NCBI RefSeq assembly: GCF_004364335.1
Contig: NZ_SOCR01000019.1
Coordinates: forward strand, 18,365-82,364
Source: Pseudomonas graminis
GTDB taxonomy: Bacteria; Pseudomonadota; Gammaproteobacteria; Pseudomonadales; Pseudomonadaceae
Length of the DNA: 64,000 bases
Reading direction: 5' to 3'
Positions 17,888-27,514 of the stretch are shown one piece after another (within the stretch, counting starts at the first letter, position 1; every line of letters begins with the position of its first letter). Below the pieces are notes generated by a model, which saw only the letters and a program-made list of their open reading frames with translations, was not told the origin of the DNA and ran no database searches. The translations under genes were made by a program, and so were the position numbers.

Positions 17888-20158
17888 ATGTTAAACCGTG
17901 AGCTCGAAGTCACCCTCAATCTGGCTTTCAAGGAGGCCCGCTCTAAACGTCATGAGTTCATGACCGTCGAGCACCTCCTGCTGGCCCTATTGGACAATGA
18001 GGCTGCCGCCACCGTACTGCGTGCCTGCGGCGCAAACCTCGACAAACTGAAACACGACCTCCAGGAGTTCATCGACTCCACCACGCCGCTGATTCCCGTC
18101 CATGACGAGGATCGCGAGACCCAACCTACACTCGGCTTCCAGCGCGTTCTACAGCGTGCGGTTTTTCATGTGCAGAGCTCCGGCAAGCGGGAAGTCACTG
18201 GCGCAAACGTGCTGGTGGCAATCTTCAGCGAGCAGGAAAGCCAGGCAGTGTTCCTGCTCAAGCAGCAGAGCGTTGCCCGTATCGATGTCGTCAACTATAT
18301 CGCCCACGGTATTTCCAAAGTGCCTGGGCATGGCGATCAATCTGAAGGTGAGCAAGATATGCAGGATGACGAGGGCGGTGAGTCTTCTTCCTCAGGCAAT
18401 CCTCTGGATGCCTATGCGAGCAACCTGAATGAACTGGCCCGTCAAGGCCGCATCGATCCGCTGGTAGGGCGCGAGATGGAAGTCGAGCGCGTCGCTCAGA
18501 TTCTCGCGCGGCGCCGCAAGAACAACCCGCTGCTGGTGGGCGAGGCCGGGGTGGGTAAAACCGCCATTGCCGAAGGTCTGGCCAAACGCATCGTCGACAA
18601 CCAGGTGCCGGACCTGCTGGCCAACAGCGTCGTGTACTCCCTCGACCTGGGCGCACTGCTGGCCGGTACCAAGTACCGTGGGGATTTCGAAAAACGCTTC
18701 AAGGCGCTGCTCGGCGAGTTGAAGAAACGCCCCCACGCGATCCTGTTCATCGACGAAATCCACACCATCATCGGTGCGGGCGCTGCGTCAGGTGGCGTGA
18801 TGGACGCTTCCAACCTGCTAAAGCCGCTGCTGTCGTCGGGTGACATCCGCTGCATCGGCTCGACCACGTTCCAGGAATTCCGCGGCATCTTCGAGAAAGA
18901 CCGTGCGCTGGCCCGTCGCTTCCAGAAGGTTGACGTCTCCGAGCCATCCGTCGAAGACACCATCGGCATTCTGCGCGGCCTGAAAGGTCGTTTCGAACAG
19001 CATCACAATATCGAATACAGCGACGAGGCCCTGCGTGCCGCTGCTGAACTGGCATCGCGCTATATCAATGACCGTCACATGCCCGACAAGGCCATTGACG
19101 TGATTGACGAGGCGGGCGCCTATCAGCGGCTGCAACCGGTGGAAATGCGCGTCAAGCGTATTGAAGTGCCACAGGTTGAAGACATCGTGGCGAAGATCGC
19201 GCGGATTCCTCCAAAGCACGTCAACAGCTCCGACAAAGAGTTGCTGCGTAACCTGGAGCGCGACCTGAAGCTGACGGTGTTCGGTCAGGATGCAGCCATC
19301 GACTCGTTGTCCACCGCGATCAAACTGTCGCGTGCCGGCCTCAAGTCGCCGGACAAGCCTGTCGGCTCGTTCCTGTTTGCAGGTCCGACCGGTGTCGGTA
19401 AAACCGAGGCAGCGCGTCAACTGGCCAAGGCGCTGGGTATCGAGCTGGTGCGTTTCGACATGTCCGAGTACATGGAGCGTCACACCGTATCGCGGCTGAT
19501 CGGTGCGCCGCCGGGCTATGTCGGTTTTGATCAGGGCGGCCTGCTGACTGAAGCGGTCACCAAACAGCCGCATTGCGTGCTGCTGCTCGATGAGATCGAG
19601 AAGGCACACCCGGAAGTCTTCAACCTGTTGCTGCAGGTCATGGACCACGGGACGCTGACCGACAACAACGGGCGCAAGGCGGACTTCCGCAATGTGATCG
19701 TGATCATGACCACCAACGCCGGTGCAGAAACGGCAGCGAGGGCTTCGATCGGTTTCACCCATCAGGATCACTCCTCTGATGCGATGGAAGTGATCAAGAA
19801 GAGCTTCACGCCGGAATTCCGCAACCGTCTGGACACCATCATTCAATTCGGTCGCCTCAGCCATGAGGTCATCAAGAACGTGGTGGACAAGTTCCTTACC
19901 GAACTTCAGGCGCAACTGGAAGACAAGCGCGTACTGCTGGAAGTGACCGACGCGGTGAGGGGTTACCTGGCCGAAGAGGGTTATGACGCAGCGATGGGTG
20001 CACGCCCGATGGCACGTCTGATCCAGGAAAAGATCAAGCGTCCTCTGGCCGAGGAGATCCTCTTCGGCGAGTTGTCCGAGCATGGCGGTGTTGTACACAT
20101 CGACTTCAAGGACGGCGAGATCACCTTCGAGTACGAAACCACGGCTGAAATGGCCTGA
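17888..20158 (+). CDS. clpA: ATP-dependent Clp protease ATP-binding subunit ClpA
   Basis: This 756-residue AAA+ unfoldase has an N-domain (about 1-145), first ATPase module with GEAGVGKTAI, and second module with GPTGVGKTEAAR. LLLDEIEKAHPEVFN is a Walker B-containing motif. It feeds substrates, including those presented by ClpS, into ClpP. It ends with a strong terminator. Confidence 0.98.
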   Translation: MLNRELEVTLNLAFKEARSKRHEFMTVEHLLLALLDNEAAATVLRACGANLDKLKHDLQEFIDSTTPLIPVHDEDRETQPTLGFQRVLQRAVFHVQSSGKREVTGANVLVAIFSEQESQAVFLLKQQSVARIDVVNYIAHGISKVPGHGDQSEGEQDMQDDEGGESSSSGNPLDAYASNLNELARQGRIDPLVGREMEVERVAQILARRRKNNPLLVGEAGVGKTAIAEGLAKRIVDNQVPDLLANSVVYSLDLGALLAGTKYRGDFEKRFKALLGELKKRPHAILFIDEIHTIIGAGAASGGVMDASNLLKPLLSSGDIRCIGSTTFQEFRGIFEKDRALARRFQKVDVSEPSVEDTIGILRGLKGRFEQHHNIEYSDEALRAAAELASRYINDRHMPDKAIDVIDEAGAYQRLQPVEMRVKRIEVPQVEDIVAKIARIPPKHVNSSDKELLRNLERDLKLTVFGQDAAIDSLSTAIKLSRAGLKSPDKPVGSFLFAGPTGVGKTEAARQLAKALGIELVRFDMSEYMERHTVSRLIGAPPGYVGFDQGGLLTEAVTKQPHCVLLLDEIEKAHPEVFNLLLQVMDHGTLTDNNGRKADFRNVIVIMTTNAGAETAARASIGFTHQDHSSDAMEVIKKSFTPEFRNRLDTIIQFGRLSHEVIKNVVDKFLTELQAQLEDKRVLLEVTDAVRGYLAEEGYDAAMGARPMARLIQEKIKRPLAEEILFGELSEHGGVVHIDFKDGEITFEYETTAEMA

Positions 20159-20185
20159 CGTTTCGGGTGACTGCAATAAACCTGA

Positions 20186-20209
20186 AAGGCGCCGATTGGC
20201 GCCTTTTTT
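20186..20209 (+). terminator. Terminator of clpA
   Basis: AAGGCGCC-GATT-GGCGCCTT is followed by a T run, 27 bases past the clpA stop. Confidence 0.92.
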
Positions 20210-20267
20210 GTTGGCGTCATGGTCGTGATTCGTGACGCATGATGAGACTTGACGCTTCGCACGATCC

Positions 20268-20353
20268 GTAGGAGCCGGCTTGCTGGCGAATACGTTGGTC
20301 AGGGATGAGTATGTCGGCTGACACGATGCATTCGCCAGCAAGCCGGCTCCTAC
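20268..20353. repeat. REPIN (GTAGGAGCCGGCTTGCTGG family)
   Basis: Inverted arms identical in type to 7304-7389, located between the convergent clpA and infA genes. Confidence 0.9.
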
Positions 20354-20421
20354 GGGGTTACGGCGCTGCAACGATGGCGAGCGTTCAAACAGAAAGCGGG
20401 GGTCTTGAGTCCCGCGCACAC

Positions 20422-20451
20422 AAAAACGCCCGGCATGTGCCGGGCGTTTTT
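20422..20451 (-). terminator. Terminator of infA (bidirectional)
   Basis: ACGCCCGGCA-TG-TGCCGGGCGT is flanked by A and T runs on both sides, 11 bases beyond the infA stop. Confidence 0.92.
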
Positions 20452-20462
20452 GTTAAGACCTG

Positions 20463-20681
20463 TTAGCGGGCGCGGTAGGTGATGCGCCCTTTGCTCAAGT
20501 CGTAGGGCGTCAGCTCAACGCGGACCTTGTCGCCGGTAAGAATGCGGATGTAGTTCTTGCGCATCTTGCCGGAGATGTGCGCGGTTACGACGTGCCCATT
20601 TTCCAACTCCACACGGAACATGGTGTTGGGCAGGGTGTCGACGACAGTGCCTTCCATTTCGAAGCTGTCTTCTTTCGACAT
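20463..20681 (-). CDS. infA: Translation initiation factor IF-1
   Basis: This 72-residue OB-fold protein binds the ribosomal A site during initiation. The sequence [19 protein letters not shown] through [19 protein letters not shown] is canonical IF-1. It sits between clpA and bpt. Confidence 0.98.
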
Positions 20682-20782
20682 GCAGTAAAGCCCTCGGTAT
20701 CCAATGAATGGCCCGGTGCAAACGGCAGCCAGGCAAAAGCGGGCTGCATTGTGCCCGAAAATTGAGGGTTAAGCCAAGGGCT

Positions 20783-21490
20783 TCAGTAAAGAGTGACCCA
20801 TCTTTGGTTGGTGAGCAGTTCGATGGGGCGATATTGGGTCTTGTAATTCATCTTTTTGCAGTTTTTTATCCAGTAGCCGAGGTACACCGCATGCAACTGC
20901 AGACGTGCGGCCTCGGCAATCTGCCAGAGAATTGCGTAACGCCCGAGGCTGCGGCGCTCTTGCGAAGGTTCGTAGAACGTGTAAACGGCAGAAAGCCCGT
21001 TGGGCAGCAGGTCAGTGACGGCCACGGCGAGCAGCCTGCCTTCCAGGCGGAATTCGTAAAAACGCGAAAACGGCAGGTCCCTGACCAGGAAGGTGGAAAA
21101 CTGGTCCCGGCTCGGTGGAAACATATCGCCATCGGCATGGCGCTGCTCGATGTAACGCTGATACAGATCGAAATACTCCTCGCTGAAATGCGGCTTGGTG
21201 CTCGTCACTTCGACGTCGGCGTTCCTTTTGAAAATACGTTTTTGCTGACGATCGGGCACGAACAGTCCGACAGGAATGCGCGCAGGCACGCACGCGCTGC
21301 AGTTCTGGCAGTGCGGACGGTAAAGATGATCGCCACTGCGGCGAAACCCCATGTCCGAGAGATCGGCATAGACCTGGACGTCCATTGGCTGGCTGGGGTC
21401 GAGAAACAGCGTGGTGGCTTGTTCCTCGGGCAGGTAGCTACAGGAGTGGGGTTGAGTGGCATAGAACTTCAGCCGCGCCAGCTCGGTCAT
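20783..21490 (-). CDS. bpt: Aspartate/glutamate leucyltransferase
   Basis: This 235-residue protein belongs to the bacterial ATE1-like family (Bpt), which transfers leucine from Leu-tRNA to proteins with N-terminal Asp or Glu. Visible are HSCSYLPEEQATTLFLDP, CQNCSACVPARIPV and YLGYWIKNCKKMNYKTQYRP. The ATG at 21490 (MTELARLKFY) is chosen over an upstream frame extension. Together with aat next door and clpS/clpA it completes an N-degron route. Confidence 0.95.
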   Translation of the reverse strand: MTELARLKFYATQPHSCSYLPEEQATTLFLDPSQPMDVQVYADLSDMGFRRSGDHLYRPHCQNCSACVPARIPVGLFVPDRQQKRIFKRNADVEVTSTKPHFSEEYFDLYQRYIEQRHADGDMFPPSRDQFSTFLVRDLPFSRFYEFRLEGRLLAVAVTDLLPNGLSAVYTFYEPSQERRSLGRYAILWQIAEAARLQLHAVYLGYWIKNCKKMNYKTQYRPIELLTNQRWVTLY

Positions 21491-21537
21491 GATCAACCCT
21501 CGAGAAAAACTGTAGACATCAGTGTAAGCCAGCCCAA

Positions 21538-22227
21538 TCAAACTCGCCTAGGCGACCAATCGGCGTAATTGCTCGCATCGAGGTGTTTGTGCAGATAGTC
21601 GGCGAAGGTCTGGCGCGCAATCGAGCGCGCGCCAAGGCTTAGCAGGTGCTCGGTAGGCATTTGGCAATCAATCAAGACAAAACCCGATTCCTTCAAGTAT
21701 TCGACCAACGTTGCGAAGCCGACCTTCGAAGCGTTGTCGGCGCGGCTGAACATTGATTCGCCGAAAAACAACTGGCCCATCGCCAATCCGTACAGGCCAC
21801 CCACCAGCGCCTCGCCGTCCCAGACCTCAACACTGTGGGCGAAGCCGCGGGCGTGCAGTTCGATGTAGGCCGCCTGCATCGAGCCGGTGATCCACGTGCC
21901 GTCGGTGTAGGCCCGGGGTTCGGCGCACGCCTGAATCACCGCCGCGAAATCCTGATCGAAGGTGACCCGATAACGCCCCTGGCGCAGCAGCTTGCCCAGG
22001 CTACGTGAGACATGCAGCTCGTCCGGAAAAAGCACGGTGCGCGGGTCCGGTGACCACCAGAGAATCGGCTGGCCCTGTTGATACCAGGGAAAACAGCCAT
22101 GCCGGTACGCAGCAATCAGGCGATCGGCAGACAAATCGCCGCCACCGGCCAACAGTCCGTTGGGCTCGCGCATGGCTTTTTCCAGCGGTGGGAAATCAAG
22201 GGTGTCGCGTTGTAACCAGGTCAGCAT
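21538..22227 (-). CDS. aat: Leucyl/phenylalanyl-tRNA-protein transferase
   Basis: Aat attaches Leu or Phe to proteins with N-terminal Lys or Arg, marking them for ClpS/ClpAP. The 229 residues show PNGLLAGGGDLSADRLIAAY, GIFPWY-type motif GCFPWY, and HSVEVWDGEALVGGLYG. It lies 47 bases upstream of bpt in the same direction. Confidence 0.96.
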   Translation of the reverse strand: MLTWLQRDTLDFPPLEKAMREPNGLLAGGGDLSADRLIAAYRHGCFPWYQQGQPILWWSPDPRTVLFPDELHVSRSLGKLLRQGRYRVTFDQDFAAVIQACAEPRAYTDGTWITGSMQAAYIELHARGFAHSVEVWDGEALVGGLYGLAMGQLFFGESMFSRADNASKVGFATLVEYLKESGFVLIDCQMPTEHLLSLGARSIARQTFADYLHKHLDASNYADWSPRRV

Positions 22228-22677
22228 GGCATCCAGACTTCACGAGAGGGGAGGGGAGTCAACGCCGGCTTGCAACTCCGTGCTGCAACTGCGGTCACAA
22301 GCCGCTTGGTTGCGCCCGGGAGCGGGAACCGTTGGTGCCTTCATCCGGGCATGGCATTTTGACAGTTCAAGGGCGCAGGAAAAACACGCCATAAGCCTTT
22401 GTCGGCAAAGAAAATGCGTGCTCAAATTGTCAGCGGCCGGCGAAGCTTGAACATCTGCAAGCGCCGCGCCAGACTAACGTAGCGCGCGGCGCGCAAATCC
22501 GTACAATGCCGAGGTTGTTTAACCTCATTTCAAGTCACCTGTCGAGCGTGCGTTATCGCAGGCGTGGTTTTCCCGAGCGTCAAGCCGCTGTTCAGGATAG
22601 CCAATGCCATTTCGTCAAGGCAGTCGTACACAGTCAATCATCAGATGTTCGCGCTTGCGCGCAGGAATTGAAGCGTT
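22228..22677. other. Intergenic region between aat and ftsK
   Basis: These 450 bases separate the divergent aat and ftsK genes and should hold both promoters. No gene is recognised. In P. aeruginosa I recall trxB between these two genes, and nothing resembling thioredoxin reductase is visible here. Confidence 0.5.
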
Positions 22678-25083
22678 TTGAAGAAATCCACCATAGCACC
22701 CACCCCCGTTCCGCTTTGGCGGCAGCACCTGCACTACCGGCTCAAGGAAGGTGCACTGATCGCGTTCGGCGCACTTTGCCTCTATCTGATCATGGCGCTG
22801 TTGACCTACGATCAGGGCGATCCGGGCTGGAGTCACACGAGCAGCTCGGCCCAGGTACAGAACGCTGCAGGCCTTGCCGGTGCTTATTCCGCCGACATCC
22901 TGTTCATGATCCTCGGCTACTTCGCCTACATCTTCCCGTTGCTGCTGGGCGTCAAGGCCTATCAGGTTTTCCGCCATCGCCATGAGCCATGGCAATGGAG
23001 CGGCTGGCTGTTCTCCTGGCGCATGATCGGTCTGGTATTTCTCGTGCTGGCCGGCGCTTCGCTGGCGCACTTGCACTTTCATTCTGCATCGGGCCTGCCG
23101 GGCTCGGCCGGCGGCGTGCTGGGCGAGGTGCTGGGCGATCTGGCCAAGCGCGCGCTGAATGTCCAGGGCAGCACCTTGCTGTTCATCGCCTTGTTCCTCT
23201 TCGGCCTGACCGTGTTCACCGATTTGTCCTGGTTCAAGGTCATGGACAACACCGGCAAGATCACGCTGGACCTGATCGAGCTGTTCACCGGCTCGGTCAA
23301 CCGCTGGTGGACCGCCCGCAACGAGCGCAAGCAGATGGTGGCTCAGCTGCGTGAAGTCGACATGCGTGTCGACGAAGTGGTCGCTCCGGTGGCCCCGGAT
23401 CGTCGGGAGCAGGCCAAAGCCAAGGAACGCATCATTGAGCGCGAGCAAGCACTGACCGAACACATGGCCGCCCGTGAGAAGCACGTGCCCGCCGTCATTG
23501 CGCCGGCACCGCCACGGGCACCGGAGCCGAGCAAGCGCGTACAGAAAGAGAAACAGACGCCGTTGTTCGTCGACAGCGCCGTGGAAGGCACCTTGCCACC
23601 GATCTCTATCCTCGACCCGGCCGAGAAGAAGCAGCTCAACTATTCGCCTGAATCCTTGGCGGCGGTGGGTCATCTGCTGGAGATCAAGCTCAAGGAATTC
23701 GGCGTCGAGGTCACCGTGGACTCGATTCATCCGGGCCCGGTGATTACCCGTTACGAAATCCAGCCGGCTGCCGGCGTGAAAGTCAGCCGTATCTCGAACC
23801 TGGCGAAAGACCTTGCGCGCTCCCTGGCAGTGACCAGCGTCCGTGTGGTTGAGGTCATTCCCGGCAAGACCACCGTCGGTATCGAAATCCCCAATGAGGA
23901 TCGCCAGATCGTGCGCTTCTCCGAGGTCCTCTCGACGCCGGAGTACGACGACGCAAAATCGCCGGTCACCCTTGCGCTGGGTCATGACATCGGCGGCAAG
24001 CCGGTCATCACCGACCTCGCCAAGATGCCCCACCTGCTGGTCGCCGGTACCACCGGTTCCGGTAAATCGGTGGGCGTGAACGCCATGATCCTGTCGATCC
24101 TGTTCAAGTCCGGGCCGGAAGACGCCAAACTGATCATGATCGACCCGAAAATGCTCGAGCTGTCGATCTACGAAGGCATCCCGCATCTGCTGTGCCCGGT
24201 GGTCACAGATATGAAGGACGCCGCCAACGCTTTGCGCTGGTCGGTGGCCGAGATGGAACGCCGCTACAAACTGATGGCCAAGATGGGCGTGCGTAACCTG
24301 TCGGGTTTCAACCAGAAGGTACGCGAAGCCGAGGAAGCCGGCACGCCGCTGTCTGACCCGCTGTACCACCGCGAAAGCATTCACGACGAAGCGCCGCTGC
24401 TGACCAAGCTGCCGACCATCGTCGTGGTGGTCGACGAGTTCGCCGACATGATGATGATCGTCGGCAAGAAGGTCGAAGAACTCATCGCCCGTATTGCCCA
24501 GAAGGCCCGTGCGGCAGGTATCCACTTGATCCTCGCGACCCAGCGACCTTCGGTGGACGTGATCACCGGCCTGATCAAGGCGAACATTCCGACGCGCATG
24601 GCGTTCCAGGTGTCGAGCAAAATCGACTCCCGGACCATCATCGATCAGGGCGGCGCCGAGCAACTGCTCGGTCATGGCGACATGCTCTACATGCCGCCGG
24701 GCACCAGCCTGCCGATTCGTGTGCACGGCGCGTTCGTGTCGGACGAAGAGGTTCACCGCGTCGTTGAGGCGTGGAAGCTGCGTGGAACGCCCAACTACAA
24801 CGACGACATCCTGGCCGGCGTTGAAGAGCCGGGCAGTGGCTTCGACGGCGGTGGCGGCGGCGGTGATGGCGAAGACAGCGAAAGCGACGCGCTGTACGAC
24901 GAGGCGGTCAAGTTCGTGCTGGAAAGCCGTCGTGCGTCGATCTCTGCGGTGCAGCGCAAACTGAAGATTGGCTACAACCGCGCCGCACGCATGATCGAAA
25001 CCATGGAAAACGCCGGCGTCGTGACACCCATGAATACCAACGGCTCGCGCGAAGTGATTGCGCCAGCCCCTGTGCGTGACTGA
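22678..25083 (+). CDS. ftsK: DNA translocase FtsK
   Basis: This 801-residue protein anchors at the division septum through four or so N-terminal membrane segments (about residues 25-190) and pumps chromosome ends to dif. GTTGSGKSVGVN is the Walker A motif, IVVVVDEFADMMM the Walker B region, and the last 65 residues form the gamma winged-helix that reads KOPS. I place the start at TTG 22678 (MKKSTIAPTPVPLWRQ), preceded by GGAATTGAAG; homologues begin in the same way. lolA follows 76 bases later. Confidence 0.95.
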   Translation: MKKSTIAPTPVPLWRQHLHYRLKEGALIAFGALCLYLIMALLTYDQGDPGWSHTSSSAQVQNAAGLAGAYSADILFMILGYFAYIFPLLLGVKAYQVFRHRHEPWQWSGWLFSWRMIGLVFLVLAGASLAHLHFHSASGLPGSAGGVLGEVLGDLAKRALNVQGSTLLFIALFLFGLTVFTDLSWFKVMDNTGKITLDLIELFTGSVNRWWTARNERKQMVAQLREVDMRVDEVVAPVAPDRREQAKAKERIIEREQALTEHMAAREKHVPAVIAPAPPRAPEPSKRVQKEKQTPLFVDSAVEGTLPPISILDPAEKKQLNYSPESLAAVGHLLEIKLKEFGVEVTVDSIHPGPVITRYEIQPAAGVKVSRISNLAKDLARSLAVTSVRVVEVIPGKTTVGIEIPNEDRQIVRFSEVLSTPEYDDAKSPVTLALGHDIGGKPVITDLAKMPHLLVAGTTGSGKSVGVNAMILSILFKSGPEDAKLIMIDPKMLELSIYEGIPHLLCPVVTDMKDAANALRWSVAEMERRYKLMAKMGVRNLSGFNQKVREAEEAGTPLSDPLYHRESIHDEAPLLTKLPTIVVVVDEFADMMMIVGKKVEELIARIAQKARAAGIHLILATQRPSVDVITGLIKANIPTRMAFQVSSKIDSRTIIDQGGAEQLLGHGDMLYMPPGTSLPIRVHGAFVSDEEVHRVVEAWKLRGTPNYNDDILAGVEEPGSGFDGGGGGGDGEDSESDALYDEAVKFVLESRRASISAVQRKLKIGYNRAARMIETMENAGVVTPMNTNGSREVIAPAPVRD

Positions 25084-25159
25084 CACTTCCCGGTCGTGCT
25101 TTACCGGGCGGCGCCATCGCGGCGATGCCCGGCTTCAACCATAATCAAAGAGGAATCCC

Positions 25160-25783
25160 ATGCGTCTTATCCGCATGCTGTTGGTATCTGCACTGGCTTT
25201 TTCCGCTCTCTCGGCCCACGCCGACGACAAGGACGTGGCACGTCTGACCCAACTGCTGGAAAGCTCGAAAACCCTGAGCGGGCGTTTTTCCCAGCTCACC
25301 CTCGACGGGGGCGGCACCCAGTTGCAGGAAACTGCCGGTGAGATGACCCTGCAGCGTCCGGGCCTGTTCTACTGGCACACCGACGCGCCGCAAGAGCAAA
25401 CGATGGTTTCCGATGGCAAGAAGGTTTCCCTGTGGGACCCTGACCTGGAACAGGTCACCATCAAGACCCTCGACCAGCGCCTGACTCAGACCCCGGCGCT
25501 GCTGCTGTCCGGCGATGTCTCAAAAATCAGCGAAAGCTTCGACATCACCGCCAAGGAAGCGGGCGGCGTGATCGACTTCGTGCTCAAGCCTAAATCCAAG
25601 GATACGCTGTTCGACAGCCTGCGCCTGTCCTTTCGCAACGGCATGATCAACGACATGCAACTGATCGACAGCGTCGGCCAGCGCACCAATATCCTGTTCA
25701 CCGGCGTCAAGGCCAATGAGCCTGTCGCGGCGAGCAAATTCCAGTTCCAGATTCCGAAAGGCGCTGACGTCATTCAGGAATAA
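25160..25783 (+). CDS. lolA: Outer-membrane lipoprotein carrier protein
   Basis: LolA shuttles lipoproteins from LolCDE to LolB across the periplasm. The 207-residue precursor has a signal peptide ending in LSAHADDK and the LolA beta-fold, with FYWHTDAPQEQ and VSLWDPDLEQVT. It is in the conserved ftsK-lolA-rarA run. Confidence 0.97.
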   Translation: MRLIRMLLVSALAFSALSAHADDKDVARLTQLLESSKTLSGRFSQLTLDGGGTQLQETAGEMTLQRPGLFYWHTDAPQEQTMVSDGKKVSLWDPDLEQVTIKTLDQRLTQTPALLLSGDVSKISESFDITAKEAGGVIDFVLKPKSKDTLFDSLRLSFRNGMINDMQLIDSVGQRTNILFTGVKANEPVAASKFQFQIPKGADVIQE

Positions 25784-25801
25784 AAGGGGTTCGCCTGTTT
25801 C

Positions 25802-27124
25802 ATGGACCTGTTCAGCACTGAACCGATCGCGCAACCGCTTGCAGCCCGCCTGCGAGCGACTAACCTGGACGAGTACGTCGGCCAGCAGCACCTGCTCGCC
25901 CACGGCAAGCCACTGCGTGAAGCGCTGGAGCAGGGCGCGCTGCATTCGATGATTTTCTGGGGGCCGCCCGGCGTCGGTAAAACCACGCTGGCGCGGTTGC
26001 TGGCGAAAGTCTCCGACGCGCATTTTGAAACGGTGTCGGCGGTGCTGGCGGGGGTCAAAGAGATCCGCCAAGCGGTGGAGATTGCCAAGCAACAGGCCGG
26101 TCAGTACGGCCGCCGCACCATACTGTTCGTCGACGAAGTGCACCGCTTCAACAAGTCGCAGCAGGACGCGTTTCTGCCCTACGTCGAAGACGGCACGCTG
26201 ATCTTCATCGGCGCCACCACCGAAAACCCCTCATTCGAACTCAATAACGCGCTGCTCTCCCGCGCCCGTGTCTATGTTCTCAAAAGCCTGGACGAAGGGG
26301 CGCTGCGTCAGTTGGTCAACCGCGCGCTGACCGAAGAACGCGGGCTGGGCAATCGGCATCTGAGCCTAGGCGACGAGGCGTTCAAGACGCTTCTGGCCGC
26401 AGCGGATGGCGATGGCCGGCGGATGCTCAATCTGCTGGAGAACGCCTCGGACCTGGCGGAAGACGGCAGCGAAATCGATCCCGAATTGCTGCAGAGCCTG
26501 CTCGGTGACAGCCGCCGTCGTTTCGACAAGGGCGGCGAAGCGTTCTACGACCAGATCTCCGCGTTGCACAAATCCATTCGCGGCTCTAACCCTGACGCCG
26601 CGCTGTACTGGTTCGCGCGCATGATCGACGGCGGCTGTGACCCGTTGTATCTGGCGCGGCGGGTGGTGCGCATGGCCAGCGAAGACATCGGCAACGCCGA
26701 TCCGCGCGCCTTGCCGCTGTGCATGTCGGCGTGGGATGTGCAGGAACGCCTCGGCAGCCCGGAAGGCGAGCTGGCCGTGGCCCAGGCCATCGTTTACCTG
26801 GCGTGCGCGCCGAAGAGCAACGCCGTGTACATGGGTTTCAAGATGGCCATGCGCGAAGCCACCGAGCATGGCTCGCTGGAAGTGCCGTTGCACCTGCGCA
26901 ACGCGCCGACCAAGCTGATGAAACAGCTGGGCTACGGCGAAGAATACCGCTACGCCCACGACGAGCCGGACGCTTACGCAGCGGGCGAGGATTACTTCCC
27001 GGACGAACTCGAACCGCGCCAGTATTACCAGCCGGTCCCCCGTGGCCTTGAGCTGAAGATCGGTGAAAAGCTCAAACACCTGTCGGCGCTTGACCGCGCA
27101 AGCCCCCGTCAACGGAGAAAATAA
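25802..27124 (+). CDS. rarA: Replication-associated recombination protein A
   Basis: This 440-residue AAA+ ATPase of the RarA/MgsA/WRNIP1 family acts at stalled replication forks. GPPGVGKTTLAR is Walker A and FVDEVHRFNKSQQD Walker B plus sensor. The C-terminal tetramerisation region (from about residue 250) is intact. It starts 18 bases after lolA and its stop overlaps the crcB start. Confidence 0.97.
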   Translation: MDLFSTEPIAQPLAARLRATNLDEYVGQQHLLAHGKPLREALEQGALHSMIFWGPPGVGKTTLARLLAKVSDAHFETVSAVLAGVKEIRQAVEIAKQQAGQYGRRTILFVDEVHRFNKSQQDAFLPYVEDGTLIFIGATTENPSFELNNALLSRARVYVLKSLDEGALRQLVNRALTEERGLGNRHLSLGDEAFKTLLAAADGDGRRMLNLLENASDLAEDGSEIDPELLQSLLGDSRRRFDKGGEAFYDQISALHKSIRGSNPDAALYWFARMIDGGCDPLYLARRVVRMASEDIGNADPRALPLCMSAWDVQERLGSPEGELAVAQAIVYLACAPKSNAVYMGFKMAMREATEHGSLEVPLHLRNAPTKLMKQLGYGEEYRYAHDEPDAYAAGEDYFPDELEPRQYYQPVPRGLELKIGEKLKHLSALDRASPRQRRK

Positions 27125-27498
27125 TGATTCAGCTGATTCTTGCCGTGTCCGCCGGTGGCGTGGCTGGTACATTATTGCGCTTCGCCACCGGTAACGTGGT
27201 TGCCGCGAACTGGCCGCGCTATTTTTACACGGCCACGTTGGCAGTGAACCTGGTGGGCTGCCTGCTGATCGGTGTGCTCTACGGGCTGTTTCTGATTCGC
27301 CCGGAGGTCCCGATTGAAGTGCGCGCCGGATTGATGGTGGGAGTCCTCGGTGGCTTGACGACGTTTTCGTCTTTCTCACTGGACACCATTCGTCTGCTTG
27401 AAAGCGGCCAGGCTCCTCTGGCCATTGGTTACGCCCTTATCAGCGTACTGGGCGGGCTGCTCGCGACGTGGGCCGGCCTGTCTTTGACCCGAATTTAA
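27124..27498 (+). CDS. crcB: Fluoride channel CrcB/Fluc
   Basis: This small membrane protein (124 residues, four hydrophobic helices) exports fluoride as a dimer. GGVAGTLLRFATGN, NLVGCLLIGVLYG and GVLGGLTTFSSFS are Fluc signatures, including the pore Asn and Phe residues. The ATG overlaps the rarA TAA by one base. Confidence 0.95.
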   Translation: MIQLILAVSAGGVAGTLLRFATGNVVAANWPRYFYTATLAVNLVGCLLIGVLYGLFLIRPEVPIEVRAGLMVGVLGGLTTFSSFSLDTIRLLESGQAPLAIGYALISVLGGLLATWAGLSLTRI

Positions 27499-27514
27499 TA
27501 TACGAGAGACCGAT

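Noticed and set aside
22615..25086. Long antisense open frame (about 820 codons) opposite ftsK
   Set aside because: Arises from GC-rich codon bias of ftsK; no family resemblance and no ribosome site. The same applies to long antisense frames opposite nuoF, nuoCD, idh and avrE.
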